NCBI GenBank assembly: GCA_030035585.1
Contig: CM057473.1
Location: 12,326,501 to 12,390,500 of the forward strand
Source of the DNA: Dugong dugon
Taxonomy: Eukaryota; Chordata; Mammalia; Sirenia; Dugongidae
Direction of reading: 5' to 3'
Length of the DNA stretch: 64,000 bases
This document shows positions 1 to 12,261 of the stretch, in pieces. Positions within the stretch are counted from its first letter, which is position 1. Every line of letters begins with the position of its first letter. The notes under the pieces were generated by a model. That model worked only from the letters and a program-made list of their open reading frames with translations. It did not search any database and was not told where the DNA came from. The position numbers and the translations under genes were made by a program.

Positions 1-150
1 GGTTTGAACCTACCAGCCTGTCTGCAGAAGAAAGATGTGGCAGTCTGCTTCTTTAAAGGTTTACAGCCTTGGAAACCCTATGGGGCAGCTCTACTCTGTC
101 CGATAGTGCCCCTATGAGTTAGAATTGACTAGACTGCACACAGCAACAAT
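1..150 (+). mobile_element. AfroSINE copy, cut by the window's left edge
   Basis: This is the 3' two-thirds of the tRNA-derived SINE that recurs throughout the window. The sequence GAAACCCTATGGGGCAG, a CTACTCTGTCC block and a GAGTTAGAATTGACT end are all visible. It belongs to the longer form, with an extra block containing AAGATGTGGCAGTCTGCTTC before GGAAACCC. The same form is seen at 53062-53268. Confidence 0.85.
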
Positions 151-192
151 GATATGTCAAAATGTATGAAGGATGCTGTGTTTTGTGTTTCT

Positions 193-300
193 CCTTTCTC
201 TCTCTCTCTGTATTTCTCTCGCTCTCTCTTCCTCTCTCCCTGTATCTGTCTCTCTCTTTTTCTTTCTGTGTCCCTCCTTCCCTCTCTCTCATTGCCTTTT
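193..300. repeat. CT-rich microsatellite
   Basis: Imperfect (CT)n and (CTCTCTGT)n runs interrupted by TTTC blocks. Open frames on both strands here (90, 66 and 86 codons) are products of the low-complexity sequence, rich in Ser/Leu/Phe on one strand and Arg/Glu on the other. They are not genes. Confidence 0.9.
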
Positions 301-389
301 ATGTCTTTTAAAAAGTCCCAGCTTTTCTTTGTGCTGTGGAACACACATCTCTGAGACTGCGCTGCCAGTTCATGAATCTTTTCTGAAAC

Positions 390-2160
390 CAAATAAACCA
401 AATAAAATTAACTTTGTCAAACTTGTTATTTAACACATCCGTTTCCCAAAACTGACTTCAAAAATTCCAAGTCTACCCCATTGCAACTTTGTGGTAAATC
501 CTTTTTCTCATGTCTTTTCCAGTGAGGAAAGCTATAGATCTTTCACTGTCCAGCCAGTGCAAAAGGCTTCTAAAATTTCCTTTTGGTGTTTCCACTAGAA
601 TTGATAAGGAGATCTCACATAGCCAGGCTTGGTAGTTACCCTTGATCAGTGCCCAAGTACAGAATGTGGCTGTGTATCCCACCTCCATGTTATCAGCATT
701 AGGACGTGGTTTATGAATAAGAGGCCTAGTCTCTTCTCCCCAGCTGGTGCCTCTAAGTGCAAGGCAAACTGAAACTTCTCTTCAAACCCCTACAATCACA
801 AATTAACTCTTCCTGGAGAAGTTGTGAATGTCTAGATTTGGTTCTGTTGTTAGTATTATGATATTTTGGACTGGCTCTGGTAATGTTTTCTTCTTTTATT
901 TTTTACATTCTTCCCAGTTCAATTCCAGATATTAATCAGATCTGTGACACTCTTGAAATAAACAGAAGAATGATGAATGCTCAAGCAGGGGACGGACGGC
1001 AAGACTATGTTTTGACTTATAATATCAAGATTAATTTTCTGAGTCTAGGTATTGGATATTCCAAATATTGAAAATACCTGCCTCTGTAGCTCACTTGATT
1101 GAGAAAAAGTAAGGGCAATTTTAAATTTAATTAAATTCCATATTATATTAATACATTGAATGTCTTCTTTCATTTTGATTTGTTTCAGAAATTCTGTCTT
1201 GCTGAAAAGTAATTAGTCAGTGAATTTAATGTATACAGGTCTGTATATCTGTTCCTATTTTTTAGACAGCTGTCTCCAATTTTAACATACAGATTCTTAA
1301 GGACTTTTCTCCCTTAATAATGTCACAGCTTTGAAAAATCTAACTGGTGATGTCAAGGAACCAAACTTCCCAGCTTTTGCTAAGTCTATATTTCACCATT
1401 AAATTGAGTTGCTTGTGTCCTTTAGGGAAAGTTAATTCATCATACCTCCTTCTTTCTACTTTGAAAATAAAATTACATTTACAATTTTAAATCCCTTTAG
1501 TGACTGTAACCTTACAATTATGTTAAGAGATTATTAGTCTGCCTGTGCTTCAGAAATCTATTTGAGGCTTTCTTTTATGCTTTAAAATGGGATGGATAAG
1601 CCATTGAACACTCTGGGTGCTTTAACACTAATGTGAAAATTAGACATTCCAACAGAAAGATAGTTCTGTTGCTGGGGCAATGCATTTACCACAGTCACTA
1701 GGGATGTATCTACCACAATATGCTCACTCTTGACTGTTATAGAGTATTTACAACACAGGGCTGCAATTCCTCTGTTCCCAAGTATAACATATTTTGAAAA
1801 CATGAGATTATAAATCCAGTGAGTAAATTATAGCACTGAAATGTAGGGAAAAAAAAAAGCTTTAGTTAGGCTCTTAGCATGATGTCCAATTCACTTTATG
1901 AAAAACAAATACCTATAGTTTTAACCAAGAAATTTTTTTTACGTGATCCTTGGATAGTGTATTTTCTAAAAATAATATTTCACTATTTATGCATATGTAA
2001 ATTATTTAAAAGTATTAGTGTTTTCTAATCATTTCATATGCTAAGGTTTTCTTTAATATGATTGAGAATTGTTTTCCAATGCATTTTCCCCTTTTGCAAA
2101 TACAGCTGTGGCAACCAACTATACTTAAAAAATGTTATGTATTGGTTTCTAAGCACATAT
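390..2160. other. Unassigned AT-rich stretch
   Basis: I recognise no repeat family, RNA gene or credible exon here. The open frames of 60-73 codons are no longer than chance allows. Confidence 0.5.
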
Positions 2161-2161
2161 A

Positions 2162-2386
2162 TGGAGTCCCTGGGTGGTGCAAATGGCTAAATCACTGGAC
2201 TGCTAAGTGAAAGACTGGAGGCTCAGTCCACTCAGAGGCGTGTCAGAAAAAAGACGTGAAGGATCTCAACTTAGACCCTTCCAGAAAAATCAGCTATTGA
2301 AAACCCTATATAGCACAGTTCTACCTCAACACACAGAGTTTCTAGGAGTTGGAGTTGACTACACAGTAACTATTTTTCTTGTTAGT
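2162..2386 (+). mobile_element. AfroSINE, long form, diverged
   Basis: It begins GGAGTCCCTGGGTGGTGCAA, matching the tRNA-like head (consensus type AGCCCTGGTGGCACAG). It continues with CAGAAAAATCAGC and GAAAACCCTATA and ends GGAGTTGGAGTTGACT. The extra middle block marks the longer subfamily. Confidence 0.85.
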
Positions 2387-2389
2387 TGA

Positions 2390-4440
2390 TAAACACACAT
2401 ATACAAACTATACATATTGTTTAATTGATGAGAAATGGTCTTTCGTTGTTTTAAGCAAATGGTTAGTTATTTTGGAAATGGAGAAAATAGAGCATCTCTT
2501 ATGAATCTGACTACATTTAATAAATAATTTCAAACTTACAGTAATATGATAATGTTAATAATTTAAAAAATACCTTAAAATGTAGGTTGGTGATACTTAA
2601 CAACATGATAAATGTAATTAGTGTTACTGAAATGTACATGTAAGGATTGTAGAAATGGCAAATGTTCTATTGCCTATAAAATTACCACAATAAAAAAATA
2701 TATATATATATTGCACATTGAATTTTTAATATGCACAGAATTACTTTGTATTTATCTCAATACTTAATATTTTATATCTTGGAGAGTAGTCAAAAAGGGG
2801 ATGTCTGAAATAATTTTTTTTCCATTTATAAAGCACTGAACCTTTTATTTAGGATGAGGAACCTAGAAATTCAGGGGATTTTTTGCAAGACCATGTTAGT
2901 TCCTGAAGAATATATGCGATTTAATTTGACTCAAAGTAAAAATGAGAAATCTTTGGGCTGAGAGAAGTTGCAAAATAAATGATATCCCATTGTTTTGTTA
3001 GATGCAGATATACTCAATAGAAGTTATTCTTACTAAAATTTGTGACTTGAATCAATTAATGACAACAATTTTATTATAGAAACAGGAATCTTGGCATATG
3101 CCCTTCAACTTTGATGATTTCATGGAATTGATTACTAAAATAAGTGGAAAATGTGACCCTGGTCTGTAGGAGTGCAAAACTCAATTGGAGACACTTGGTC
3201 ATATTTTCTGTCAATGAAGAAAAAAGCAAAATGTGGAAAACCTTATAAGATACAATACACAGAAAGATAAATGACTGAAAGACAGATTAATATTTTTCGT
3301 GGCCCTATTACTTTCAATTTTAGAACATGAATAAATATTCTATATCATTCACTAAAATAGACCTGAAATACACAGACCACATAAGAATGTCTTTACAGCT
3401 TTACAAACCTTCTATCTTTTTAGAAAACAGTCTTGGGCATGTTTCAGAATTCATATTTGTATTCCACATTGTGTATTTGTGTTAAAATTTATCATTGCCT
3501 TCCTGATCCAATCTTTATTTTAGTAAGTCAATTGCATTTTTAGAGAGTCATTTTCATAGGACTCAAGATTACTGTTAAGAATTTAACTCTGACATATATT
3601 TTGCCTCTGATATTTTCAAATAAGATTAGAAATAAATGTTTTAAACAGTAGATTTTATCTGTCACTGATCACGAGTTATGTCTTACATACATTTCAATAG
3701 AATGTGGATTTTTGGCATTCATTTATGCCATACATTGAAAATGAACTCACAAACTCACAAAACATCACGGATTATTAGCTTGCTAATACTTTCTCAAAAA
3801 TAAATGTGCATTTAAGAAAAGCTGCTTCAAAAAGTCTCTTGATAATATGAGATGATATTTTTTTAGAGATAGATATCACAGTGTATCTGAAAAGAAAATT
3901 GATTTTGAAGATTTGATCTTGGAATTTGAAAATATATTAGCCAACATATTTTTAATATCTTAAAAATGTGTATGTATACACAATAACAAAATTTACAAAA
4001 ATGTTTATTATAAACAATATATTTTAATCATGTTATAATTTAATTGTCAGCACTTACTAGTGTTTGATAAAATAATGGTGTGTGCTAAAATAAATAGTAT
4101 GTTAAACTGATGAAAGTTGATAATAATTTTGCACTTAAGAAATGGATACGTATTAATATATGAGTGTGCAAGAACTACTTTCAGAATTCTATGTGAAGTT
4201 TTGACCAATGAATAAATGAATCGAATGATGAATAATAATATTACAGAGATGTACAAAAAAACAACTTATTTACAAATGAGGAAATGGCTGTCAAAAAAAA
4301 ATGTTAAGTACTAAATTGGAGAGTTGGAAATACAAATTGGATCATTTCCAATTTGTTGTAGTGCCTTGCTTACAAAAGCTAACTCTCAAAAATCAAAACA
4401 TAACATCTTCTACAATATCTGTATCTATTCTGTCATCTAT
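2390..4440. other. Unassigned AT-rich stretch
   Basis: About 2 kb of very AT-rich sequence, including a short (TA)n run near 2696-2711. I see no recognisable element or gene. Confidence 0.5.
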
Positions 4441-4445
4441 ATGTT

Positions 4446-4646
4446 GAGCCCCTGCATAGCCAAATGGTAAATGCACTCAGCTGCTAAGTTAAAGGTTGGA
4501 AAGATGGGCACCCTGAAAGAAAGGCATGGAGATCTACCTCTGAAAAATCAGCCTTTGAAAGCCCTATGGACCACAGTTCTACTCTGACACACCATGAGGT
4601 CACTACGAGTTGGACTGGACTACATAGCAACTTTTTTTTTTTTAAA
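4446..4646 (+). mobile_element. AfroSINE, long form
   Basis: The head GAGCCCCTGCATAGCCAAAT is followed by CTCAGCTGCTAAGTTAAAGG, a middle block with GAAAAATCAGCC, and the 3' end CTACGAGTTGGACTGGACT. A run of about 12 T follows. Open frames of 81 and 106 codons starting here only read through the SINE and its T tail. Confidence 0.88.
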
Positions 4647-4949
4647 TATTTCTCTATATCTATTTCTCTATCTAAAACTATCCCTAACATCTACTTATGC
4701 AAAAGGTTTCTTTTGGTCTCACCCCTACACCAACAGATTCTTACGCCAATTTGTGTTTTTAAGTACTTTGCACTTTTTTTTTTCTCAAGCCACTGGTCAA
4801 ACATATCTTTCTATAAGATGTTGCAAAATATTGTTTTAAATATTCACCCACTAATATTGTATGTTTGCATTTTTTCAAATATTTGAAAAAATTTAATGAT
4901 TTTATGGAACGTGAAATTTAAGCATTATCTTGTCAAAGAAAATTCCTAA

Positions 4950-5355
4950 CACTGTTAGGCGTGAAAGGAAAGGAGCTTCATTGAGGAATAATGCAGCTCG
5001 AGCTGGGCAACATTAAGTAAAAAATACAAGCACTCCCCTGTTCAAGGGGAAGGAGGGGTCTATACACATAGAGAACAAAGGAAAAACAGGAGGTTAATGT
5101 TTGATTATAGGTAAGATCAGCTTCAGCTTTAAGTCCTTTGAAATGTAAAGATCAGCCACTTCTCTAGGAGGGAGTGAGTTACCACTTAGGCAAGTGGCAC
5201 CAGGCAGTTCAGTTATACATGACTGCAGTCAGGAACACATTCTTCCCATGAACAAATGGTTTACATCCTGATCTTTTGCTTCCTGGGAATGCATATGGGC
5301 CCTGTCACACTTATGTCAGACGTGAGTTCTTCCAGTCTGAAACTTTTCCATTCAC
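4950..5355 (-). mobile_element. Probable ERV LTR, minus orientation
   Basis: This block has a more balanced base composition than its surroundings. Read on the minus strand it ends with CTTTCACGCCTAACAG, a CA-type LTR terminus, and GC-rich segments (CCCCTCCTTCCCC) lie upstream. The family was not identified and the right boundary is approximate. The assignment rests on composition and terminus only. Confidence 0.35.
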
Positions 5356-5395
5356 AATTTTATGCACACAGTTAAAAAAAGTCACAAAGTAACCT

Positions 5396-5421
5396 TTTTT
5401 TTTTTTTTTTTTTTTTTTTTT
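5396..5421. repeat. Poly(T) run
   Basis: About 26 consecutive T residues immediately before an RTE fragment that starts in the opposite sense. It inflates a 109-codon frame with a run of phenylalanines. Confidence 0.9.
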
Positions 5422-5422
5422 A

Positions 5423-6181
5423 CTGAAAGTGAAGGGGACTTGAAGCACTTACTGATGAAGATCAAAGACCACAACTTTCAGTATGGATTACTCCTCAAAA
5501 TAAAGAAAATGACAATACTCACAACTGGACCAATAAGCAACGTCATGATAAACAGAGAAAAGATTGAAGTTGTCAAGGATTTCATTTTACTTAGATCCAC
5601 AATCAACACTCATGGAAGCAGCAGTCAAGAAATCAAAAGACTCATTGCACTGGGCCAGTCGGCTGTGAAAGTTCTCTTTAAAATGTTGTAAAGCAAAGAT
5701 GTCACCTTGAGGACTAAGGTGCACCTGACCCAAGCCATGGTGTTTTCAATCACCTTATATGCATGCGAAAGCTAGACAATGAATACAGAAGACCGAAGAA
5801 GAATTGATGCCTTTAATTGTGGTGCTGGCAAAGACTATTGAATATACCATGGACTACCAAAAGAACAAACAAATCTGTCTTGGAGGAAGTACAACCAGAT
5901 GCTCCTTAGAAGCAAGGATGGCAAGACTACTTCTCACATACTTTGGACTTGTTATTAGGAGGGATCAGTCCCTGGAGAAAGACATCATGCCTGGTAAAGT
6001 AGATGGTCATTGAAAAAGAGGAAGACCCTCAACAAGATGGATTGACACAGTGGCTGCAACAATGGGCTCAAGCATAGTCACAATTGTGAGGAAGGTGCAG
6101 GACCAGGCAGTGTTTTGTTCTGTTGTGCGTGGGGTCGCTATGAGTCAGAACCGACTTGACAGCACCTAATAACAACAACAA
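5423..6181 (+). mobile_element. RTE-clade LINE, 5'-truncated 3' end
   Basis: This is the last ~760 bp of an RTE (BovB-like) LINE. It opens with the C-terminal reverse transcriptase region (visible residues DLKHLLMKIKDH, then FILLRSTINTHGSSSQEIKR) and runs through the conserved 3' region. It ends GGTCGCTATGAGTCAGAACC followed by an (AACA)n-type tail. Stops at several places, including after position 5690, break the frame. Truncation at the 5' end is normal for LINEs. Confidence 0.9.
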
Positions 6182-6556
6182 TTATTTTTGTAACAAGTTT
6201 ATATTTTAAAACAATGTGATGCTTCTCATACTGGCCAAAGAATGAATGGTTCTGTAATTTCTTTTTGATGATTCAGAGGATGACAAATCTTCTCTATATT
6301 ATTTTTTATCTCAGTTTGCTTTACTTACCTGTTTGTTCCCACTTTTTTGATTGATAAGAAAAATGATAGAATGACACATATGAAAATCAAATATACTAAT
6401 GAAACAATTTTAAGAAGTCAGTTTTTGAAGTTTGTTGAATAACAACAAAAGCAAAATAAAGTGACTTGTAAAGGAAACCTGGGTATTATTTATAGTTTTA
6501 AACTCTTAATTCTATTTGTTTTATGATTACAATGAAAAAAACTTAAAAATGTATTA
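6182..6556. other. Unassigned AT-rich stretch
   Basis: No element or gene recognised. Confidence 0.5.
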
Positions 6557-6610
6557 CCAAACCAAAAAACCAAATCCATTGCTTTCAAGTGGATTCTGAC
6601 CCATAGGCTA
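6557..6610 (-). mobile_element. AfroSINE 3' fragment
   Basis: On the plus strand, AACCAAATCCATTGCTTTCA followed by GGATTCTGACCCATAGGC matches the reverse complement of the SINE 3' end. The remainder of the element is missing. Confidence 0.55.
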
Positions 6611-6885
6611 ACACTAATTCTGTATTTTACCTTACACTAACTTTTTGCATTCAACTATTCATACTCTAACAGTACTCAAGTAAAACTCGTTACATACAAG
6701 TCTTTTAACTAGGTATTATAACATTCTATTCTTAATCCTATTTTATCGTTTTGTATAATAATGGCTGGGACTAGATCTTTCAATTACTATCCGTATAAAA
6801 AAGTACTATAATTAGCCCCCCAAAAGCAAATACTGATTCCCTAATTAGTTTAAAGGACTGAATTCTATTGTGAATTATTAATCAG

Positions 6886-7349
6886 CTAAGTGTGCCTGAC
6901 TCAAGCCATAGATAATGTTTTCAATCGCCTCATATGCGTGCTAGATAGAGCCGGACAATGAATAATGAAGACCGAAGAAGAACTGACACCTTTGAACTGT
7001 GGTGTTGGCAAAGCATATTGAATATATCACCGACTGCCAAAAGAACGAACAAATCTGTCCTGAAAGAAGTACAACCAGAATGCTCCTTAGAAGCAAGGAT
7101 GGTGAGACTACATCTTCCATACTTTGGACATGTTATCAGGAGGGATCAGTCCCTGGAGGAAAATATCATGCATGGTAAAGTAGAGGGTCAGTGAAAAAGA
7201 GGAAGATCCTCAACAAGATGGATTGGTACAGTGGCTCCAACAATGGGCTCAAGCATAACAACCATCGTGAGCGTGGTGCAGGACTGGGCAGCATTTTGTT
7301 CTGTTGTACATTGGGTTGCTACGAGTCGGAACCAACAACAACAGCAAGA
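6886..7349 (+). mobile_element. RTE-clade LINE 3'-end fragment
   Basis: A second RTE 3' end on the same strand as the 5423-6181 copy. It begins in the segment encoding the post-RT region (GACTCAAGCCATAG), contains GAAGACCGAAGAAGAACTGA and ends TACGAGTCGGAACCAACAAC. A 78-codon frame at 6958-7194 is a decayed remnant of the element's ORF. Confidence 0.9.
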
Positions 7350-7404
7350 ATTAACTAAATCAAGGTTATTATTACAGGTCAGGAATATGCTAATTGTGTG
7401 CATT

Positions 7405-7585
7405 TAGGTAAATTATGTAATCTTTCTATCTTATTTTCCTAGTCTTTCAAATGGGAATCATGATAAGACCTGCCTCTGTCAGCTTTCGTAAAGATTGAAT
7501 AGGCAAATCTAGGAAGAATGTGTATTGTTTAAGACCTAACCCATAGTAGCTATTTGGTACATGGCAGCTGTTATTGTGAGATAAA
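7405..7585 (+). mobile_element. MIR-like SINE
   Basis: The block AAATTATGTAATCTTTC, a TTCAAATGGGAATCATGATAA-like core and the end CATAGTAGCTATTTGGTACAT match the order of MIR segments. It is old and diverged. The call rests on pattern recall and was not tested by alignment. Confidence 0.55.
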
Positions 7586-7589
7586 TATT

Positions 7590-8195
7590 CCATTACAAAA
7601 TCTGTAGACAGTAAACAGTGTTATCTCTGGTATGTTGTATCTAATAATCTGTCATCAAGATAGGACAACTCATTTCATTTCCAGCAATAGAGGCGTACAG
7701 AAATTGTGGTCTTTCTATATACAAAACACATTAGATTGTGTCCCAAAACTCAAAGTGGTATTAATTTACGTTGAGCCATAATTTTACGACCTCATGATTG
7801 TAATAATTAATAACAATGATTTTGGAGGTTTCGGTAGCAATTGAGGGTTTAATCTCTGCAATCAGTTTGTAGAACGTATTTGTATGTTCACTTTGTATAG
7901 ATGGTAGAACAGACATGACATTTCCCTCAGCTAACAATTTAGGACAAATGAAAGAAGCATGTAGATATCATGGATTTGATATCATAATTTTCTCTACCTC
8001 TAAATTACTTTTTTCTATGACAGGAATCTTTTCTAACAAAGTACATACACAGAATTTTAATGAACTTTGAAATTTTTTATTTCAACTAAAACAACAATTG
8101 GTAGCACCCTTGTTGAAGGCATGGCCTTTGAAGAAATACTTACAATTTTTAAATAAACTCAAGAGTCACCTTGATTTTTGAGCTTACATGTTTCT
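7590..8195. other. Unassigned stretch
   Basis: AT-rich; nothing recognised. Confidence 0.5.
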
Positions 8196-8199
8196 GTTA

Positions 8200-8460
8200 G
8201 ACTGGCTGTTGATACAGCAGAATTTAGGGTGTCATGAGGTTTAGTGGAAAACACATGGCAAAATTGAGGAAAGTTTTTGTCAGAGAGGGAATTTTGTCCC
8301 CAGAAGGTGTTTAACAATGTCTGGAGACATGTTTGATTGTCCCATTTCGGGGGACGGGCAGTGGTTCTACTAGCATCTAGTAGGTACAGGCCAGGGATAT
8401 GGCTAAACATCTTATAGTGCACAGTATAAACAATCTGTCCCAACATGTCATTAATACCAA
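8200..8460 (+). mobile_element. Ancient hAT-type non-autonomous element (MER-like)
   Basis: The sequence includes AATGTCTGGAGACATGTTTG, a GGCATCTAGTAGGT-like segment (here AGCATCTAGTAGGTACAGG), CTAAACATCTTATAGTGCAC and the end AAGTTGAGAATGCC. This order matches a common eutherian MER-type DNA element with hAT-like ends. The exact family is uncertain. A 95-codon antisense frame here is incidental. Confidence 0.5.
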
Positions 8461-8469
8461 AGTTGAGAA

Positions 8470-8920
8470 TGCCTGTTGAAAATAAAATTCTTCACAAAAC
8501 AGAGATAGAGAGATCACAAAGTTTAATTACTCTCTCAATATTTTTAGTTTAAAAAGTAACTCTATATCTTCAGCCATAGAAACAACTATTAGAGGCATAA
8601 TAGATAATAAAATATCATCACTATATAAATACATTTTTATAATCTCCCAAAAAAAGAGAAAAAAAAAAAACTTTACTTAAGGAATCTGATTATTTCAGGC
8701 AAAACCATTATTTTTCCTCCTATTAACTTCAATCTAATCCAAAATTTCAAAGATTAGCTCTAAGGAGCTCTAAATTTCAATTACTTCCTTTGTTACATTC
8801 TAATCCATTAGGATTAATGCAATCTTTGTCATTTTTTTTTTTAATCATCATGTTCAAGACCTTTCCAAACAAAAAATTCACATCACAACAGTTTGTGGAG
8901 GAAAAGAGCCAATAACATAT
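8470..8920. other. Unassigned AT-rich stretch
   Basis: Contains A- and T-runs near 8656-8668 and 8831-8842. Nothing else recognised. Confidence 0.5.
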
Positions 8921-9122
8921 GGAACCCTTTGTTGCCAAGTCAATTCCAACTCATGGTGAGCCTACTTGTTTCATAGTAGAACTTCTCCATAAATTTCTTT
9001 TGGTCATAATCTTTAGAAAGCAGATCTCCAGGCCTTTCTTCCTTGAACTACTAGGTGTGTTCAAACTGCTGTCCTTTTAGGTTAGTAGTGAAACTCAAAC
9101 CGTTTACTTCACCCAGGGACCT
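8921..9122 (-). mobile_element. AfroSINE, long form, minus strand
   Basis: The plus strand reads GTTGCCAAGTCAATTCCAAC then CAGATCTCCAGGCCTTTCTT and ends ACTTCACCCAGGGACC, the reverse complement of a full-length long-form copy. Confidence 0.85.
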
Positions 9123-9124
9123 AA

Positions 9125-10680
9125 AGAAAGTAAAATTTTCTACAAAGCTCAGTGTTCAAGTGGAAGAGAAGTGATGATAAGACAGCATTAAAAAATAGAG
9201 AGAAGAGGTATGCACAGCTAAGTCAATAATTTCAGTTTAGCAAAGTTCACTAGCAAATAGAAGTCAGTCTATTTTGAAGTTCTGGGTATAAAGGTTTTGG
9301 TGTAATACTCATAAGATTTGTTAACATTTGTGAAAATATGAAGTATAACTTGAGCAAAATAAAAATAGCTCTTTAAACTGGGGAAAATTAAAGAAAAGTA
9401 ATAAAAAGATTCAATAGGGGAAAATATATGAATCTGTAACTTGATTTGCCTGTCTGAAAGTAAGACTATGTACATTCTGTTTGGATATGTACATTAAACC
9501 TTCACAATTCATTGAGGTATTACTAAAATCCAGCTTTCAGACAACGCAAGATGGGGAATGAAATACACTGCCCCTTTGAAAAATGAAAGGTTAATGCTTT
9601 AGAAGAGAGTTCCATCTCAAATCATGAATGCAGTTAGAAGAACAATAGTACCATTCATAGAAGTTTTTCTTGGGATAGCAGCAGTGAGAGAGCCTCTAAA
9701 GAATCTGGTTTGCCTGATAAACTGAATGTTTCTGCATGATCCAAATGCAACTACATTTCATATATGAACCTCCAGCCTTCTGCTTTACATTGAGAAAGTT
9801 CAGCATAACATGTAAGTGCATTTTAAAAATGATTTTTTTAATGGCAAATCATGATAGAAGAAACATTCTGTACAATGTTTTCTAAATGAAGAAATATCGC
9901 TAGAGAGAACAACTTGAAATTAGAAATTGTAGCCTCTTTTTAAGAAGGGAATTAGACTTAATTAAATGGAAATTGTGATGAAAATCTTTTTTCTCTCTTT
10001 TTCATTCACATAATGTATTGCAAACCCTTTCCCTTTTGAAGATAAGAGAAACTAGAGGATAGAGAATATCTACAGACCTGTAAGCAAAAGAAATTACATA
10101 TTTGCTAAATAATTAGACAGATCCAAGGTGAGAGTAAATTTAGCTATGCCCTTTCCCTGATCTTAAACCACATATTGCTCTATTGTGTTTTCCTGCCATT
10201 CAATGGAAGTAGATAAGGAGTCTCTTGATGTAGAACTGCTGTATTATTCACCAACAACTGTGAAACATCCAGAGAGCTGTAAGGATTCATAAAGCTTGGT
10301 TAAGTCACAAAAACTGATCATTCAAACTTACACTTGCTATTAATCTTGTCAGGTAGGTCTAAAGACCCAGAAGTTTCTCACCTAAAGCGTAATCTTTGAG
10401 CTATAAAAAACAATAATAATTGAGGTATTTGGGTTCGTTTGCCGAGAAAATTCTGTGACTCCTTTTTAGAGGAGTTTTCAACAAGCAAGGATAATAGTAT
10501 GAGTGATTGTTTCCATTTCTAAGTTTCTTCATAATGCAGACATGTTACACTTTGCTTACTTTACATATACACAAGAATGACTTCATGGCTAGTTCAAATA
10601 CTAATGCTGTTGTGACTTTAAATTATTTTAAGAGGTATTTATATGTTACCAGTTAGAAACCACAGGTTCTTACTCAGTAT
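9125..10680. other. Unassigned stretch
   Basis: About 1.5 kb of AT-rich sequence in which I recognise no repeat family, exon or RNA gene. Confidence 0.5.
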
Positions 10681-10684
10681 GACT

Positions 10685-11045
10685 CGTATTGGCCAATAAA
10701 CGAGAGACAGAGGTGGGAGAACAAGAAAGGCGCATTTATTTTGTTGTACAAGGAAATGGAGTCAGTCGGAGCGGCTGCTTCCAAGACTGCTCACCAAGGG
10801 CGGGCAAGCAGGCTACTTTTAAAGGGATTTATAAGCAGGGAGTTCATACAAGTTACTTCAGCAACATTCTTAATCACACTACACAGGCGCAATGGGGTTT
10901 GCATATAACCTCCAAGCAAAAGCAAGATTCAAATGCAAAGCTGAGAGGAGTGGAGGAAAGACCAGTAAAGGAAACAATTTTGCAATACAGCACTGTAGGG
11001 GAGGAAGCCAGGTAAAGAATACAGCACTGTGGGGGTTCTGTCTCA
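10685..11045 (-). mobile_element. ERV LTR, minus orientation
   Basis: Read on the minus strand, the block starts TGAGACAGAACCCCCACAG. It contains an AATAAA signal (plus-strand TTTATT at 10735-10740) shortly before a U5-like stretch and ends CTGTCTCTCGTTTATTGGCC. This promoter-to-poly(A) layout is typical of class I/II ERV LTRs. A 108-codon plus-strand frame is antisense to the LTR and not a gene. No internal region was recognised nearby, so it may be a solo LTR. Confidence 0.55.
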
Positions 11046-11176
11046 TATACATAATAATCTCAATTTAATTATACATTTCCTTTTTCAAAATTAAAATTTT
11101 TATTTTTCTTCAAATTTTATTACTTTCCAAACATATTAATTGCTTAAGAATATAATAATCTAACATTTTGAACATT

Positions 11177-11830
11177 TTATTGTTGTTAGGTGCAGTCAGT
11201 TCTGACTCATAGCAACCCTATGTACAACAGAACGAAATACTGCCTGGTCCTGCACCATCCTCACAATCATTATTATGCTTGAGCCCATTGTTGCAGCCAC
11301 TGTCAATCCATCTTCCTCTTTTTTGCTGACCTTCTACTTCACCAAGCATGTTGTCCTTCTCTAGGGACTGATCCCTCCTAATAACATGTCCAAAGTATGT
11401 GAGAAGTAGTCTTGCCATCCTTGCTTCTAAGGAGCAATCTGGCTGTATTTCTTCCAAGACAGATTTGTTCGTTCTTCTAGTAGTCCATTGTATATTCAAT
11501 ATTCTTCTCCAACACTATAATTCAAAGGCATCAATTATTCTTCAGGCTTCCTCATTCATAGTTCAGCTTTCACATGCATAGAAGTGATTGAAAACCCCAT
11601 GACTTGGGTCAGGCACACCTTAGTCTTCAAAGTTGACATCTTTACTTTTTAACACTTTAAAGAGGTCTTTTGCAGCGTATTTGCCAGTTTAATGGGTCGT
11701 TTGATTTCTTGACAGCTGCTTCCAAGAGTGTTGATTGTGGATCCAAGGAAAGTGAAATCCTTGACAACGTTAATCTTTTCTCCGTTTATCATGACATTGC
11801 TTATGGTCCAGTTGTGTGGGGTTTTTTTTT
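11177..11830 (-). mobile_element. RTE-clade LINE 3' end, minus strand
   Basis: The plus strand begins with TTGTTGTTAGGTGCAGTCAG (reverse complement of the RTE tail) and continues with GGGACTGATCCCTCCTAATA and GTTTATCATGACATTGC. Minus-strand residues SLEARMARLLLTYFGHVIRR and FTFLGSTINTLGSSCQEIKR are visible in two different frames, so the ORF is broken. The boundary at 11830 is approximate. Confidence 0.9.
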
Positions 11831-11834
11831 GTCT

Positions 11835-12130
11835 GTTTTTTAGGCCTTTTAATTGTTGTAGGCATGAAAATTGCATGCCTAATCTGATCATCAGTTTCCT
11901 TCTAGTAGGAAATGTATCATGCGTATTATTCCCTTCCCTCACTGGGACTGGGTCAACACTGAATGCATATCATTGTCTGCTAAGAAGCTGTTGAATTACT
12001 ATTTTTAAAATAAGCCAAACAGAATCTTATCATTAACAAATCTGACATACAGTAGAAAGCGGATAAACATGCAGTTGCTGTCCTTTGTTATTCAGTTGAT
12101 CTACTGTTTTGCTGATGAATATTTAAAGTA
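11835..12130. other. Unassigned stretch after the RTE copy
   Basis: No clear continuation of the RTE element and no other family recognised. Confidence 0.4.
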
Positions 12131-12132
12131 GA

Positions 12133-12260
12133 TTTCTAACCAAAATATCGACAGTTCAAATCGACCGTCTGCTTCTAGGTAACTATGAGGCAATTCTACT
12201 CTGTCCTATAGGGTCACTAAGTAGGAATTGACTCCAAGGCAATGGATTTTGCTTTTGTTT
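12133..12260 (+). mobile_element. AfroSINE fragment
   Basis: Starts inside the tRNA-like head (TAACCAAAATATCGACAGTT) and continues through TTCTACTCTGTCCTATAGGG to GGAATTGACTCCAAGGCAAT. The first ~40 bp are missing and the middle is shortened. Confidence 0.8.
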
Positions 12261-12261
12261 C

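Noticed and set aside
129..433. Open frames of 66-90 codons on both strands
   Set aside because: They come from the CT microsatellite and are low-complexity in every frame.
10689..11015. 108-codon plus-strand ORF
   Set aside because: It is antisense to an ERV LTR whose poly(A) signal and ends read on the minus strand.
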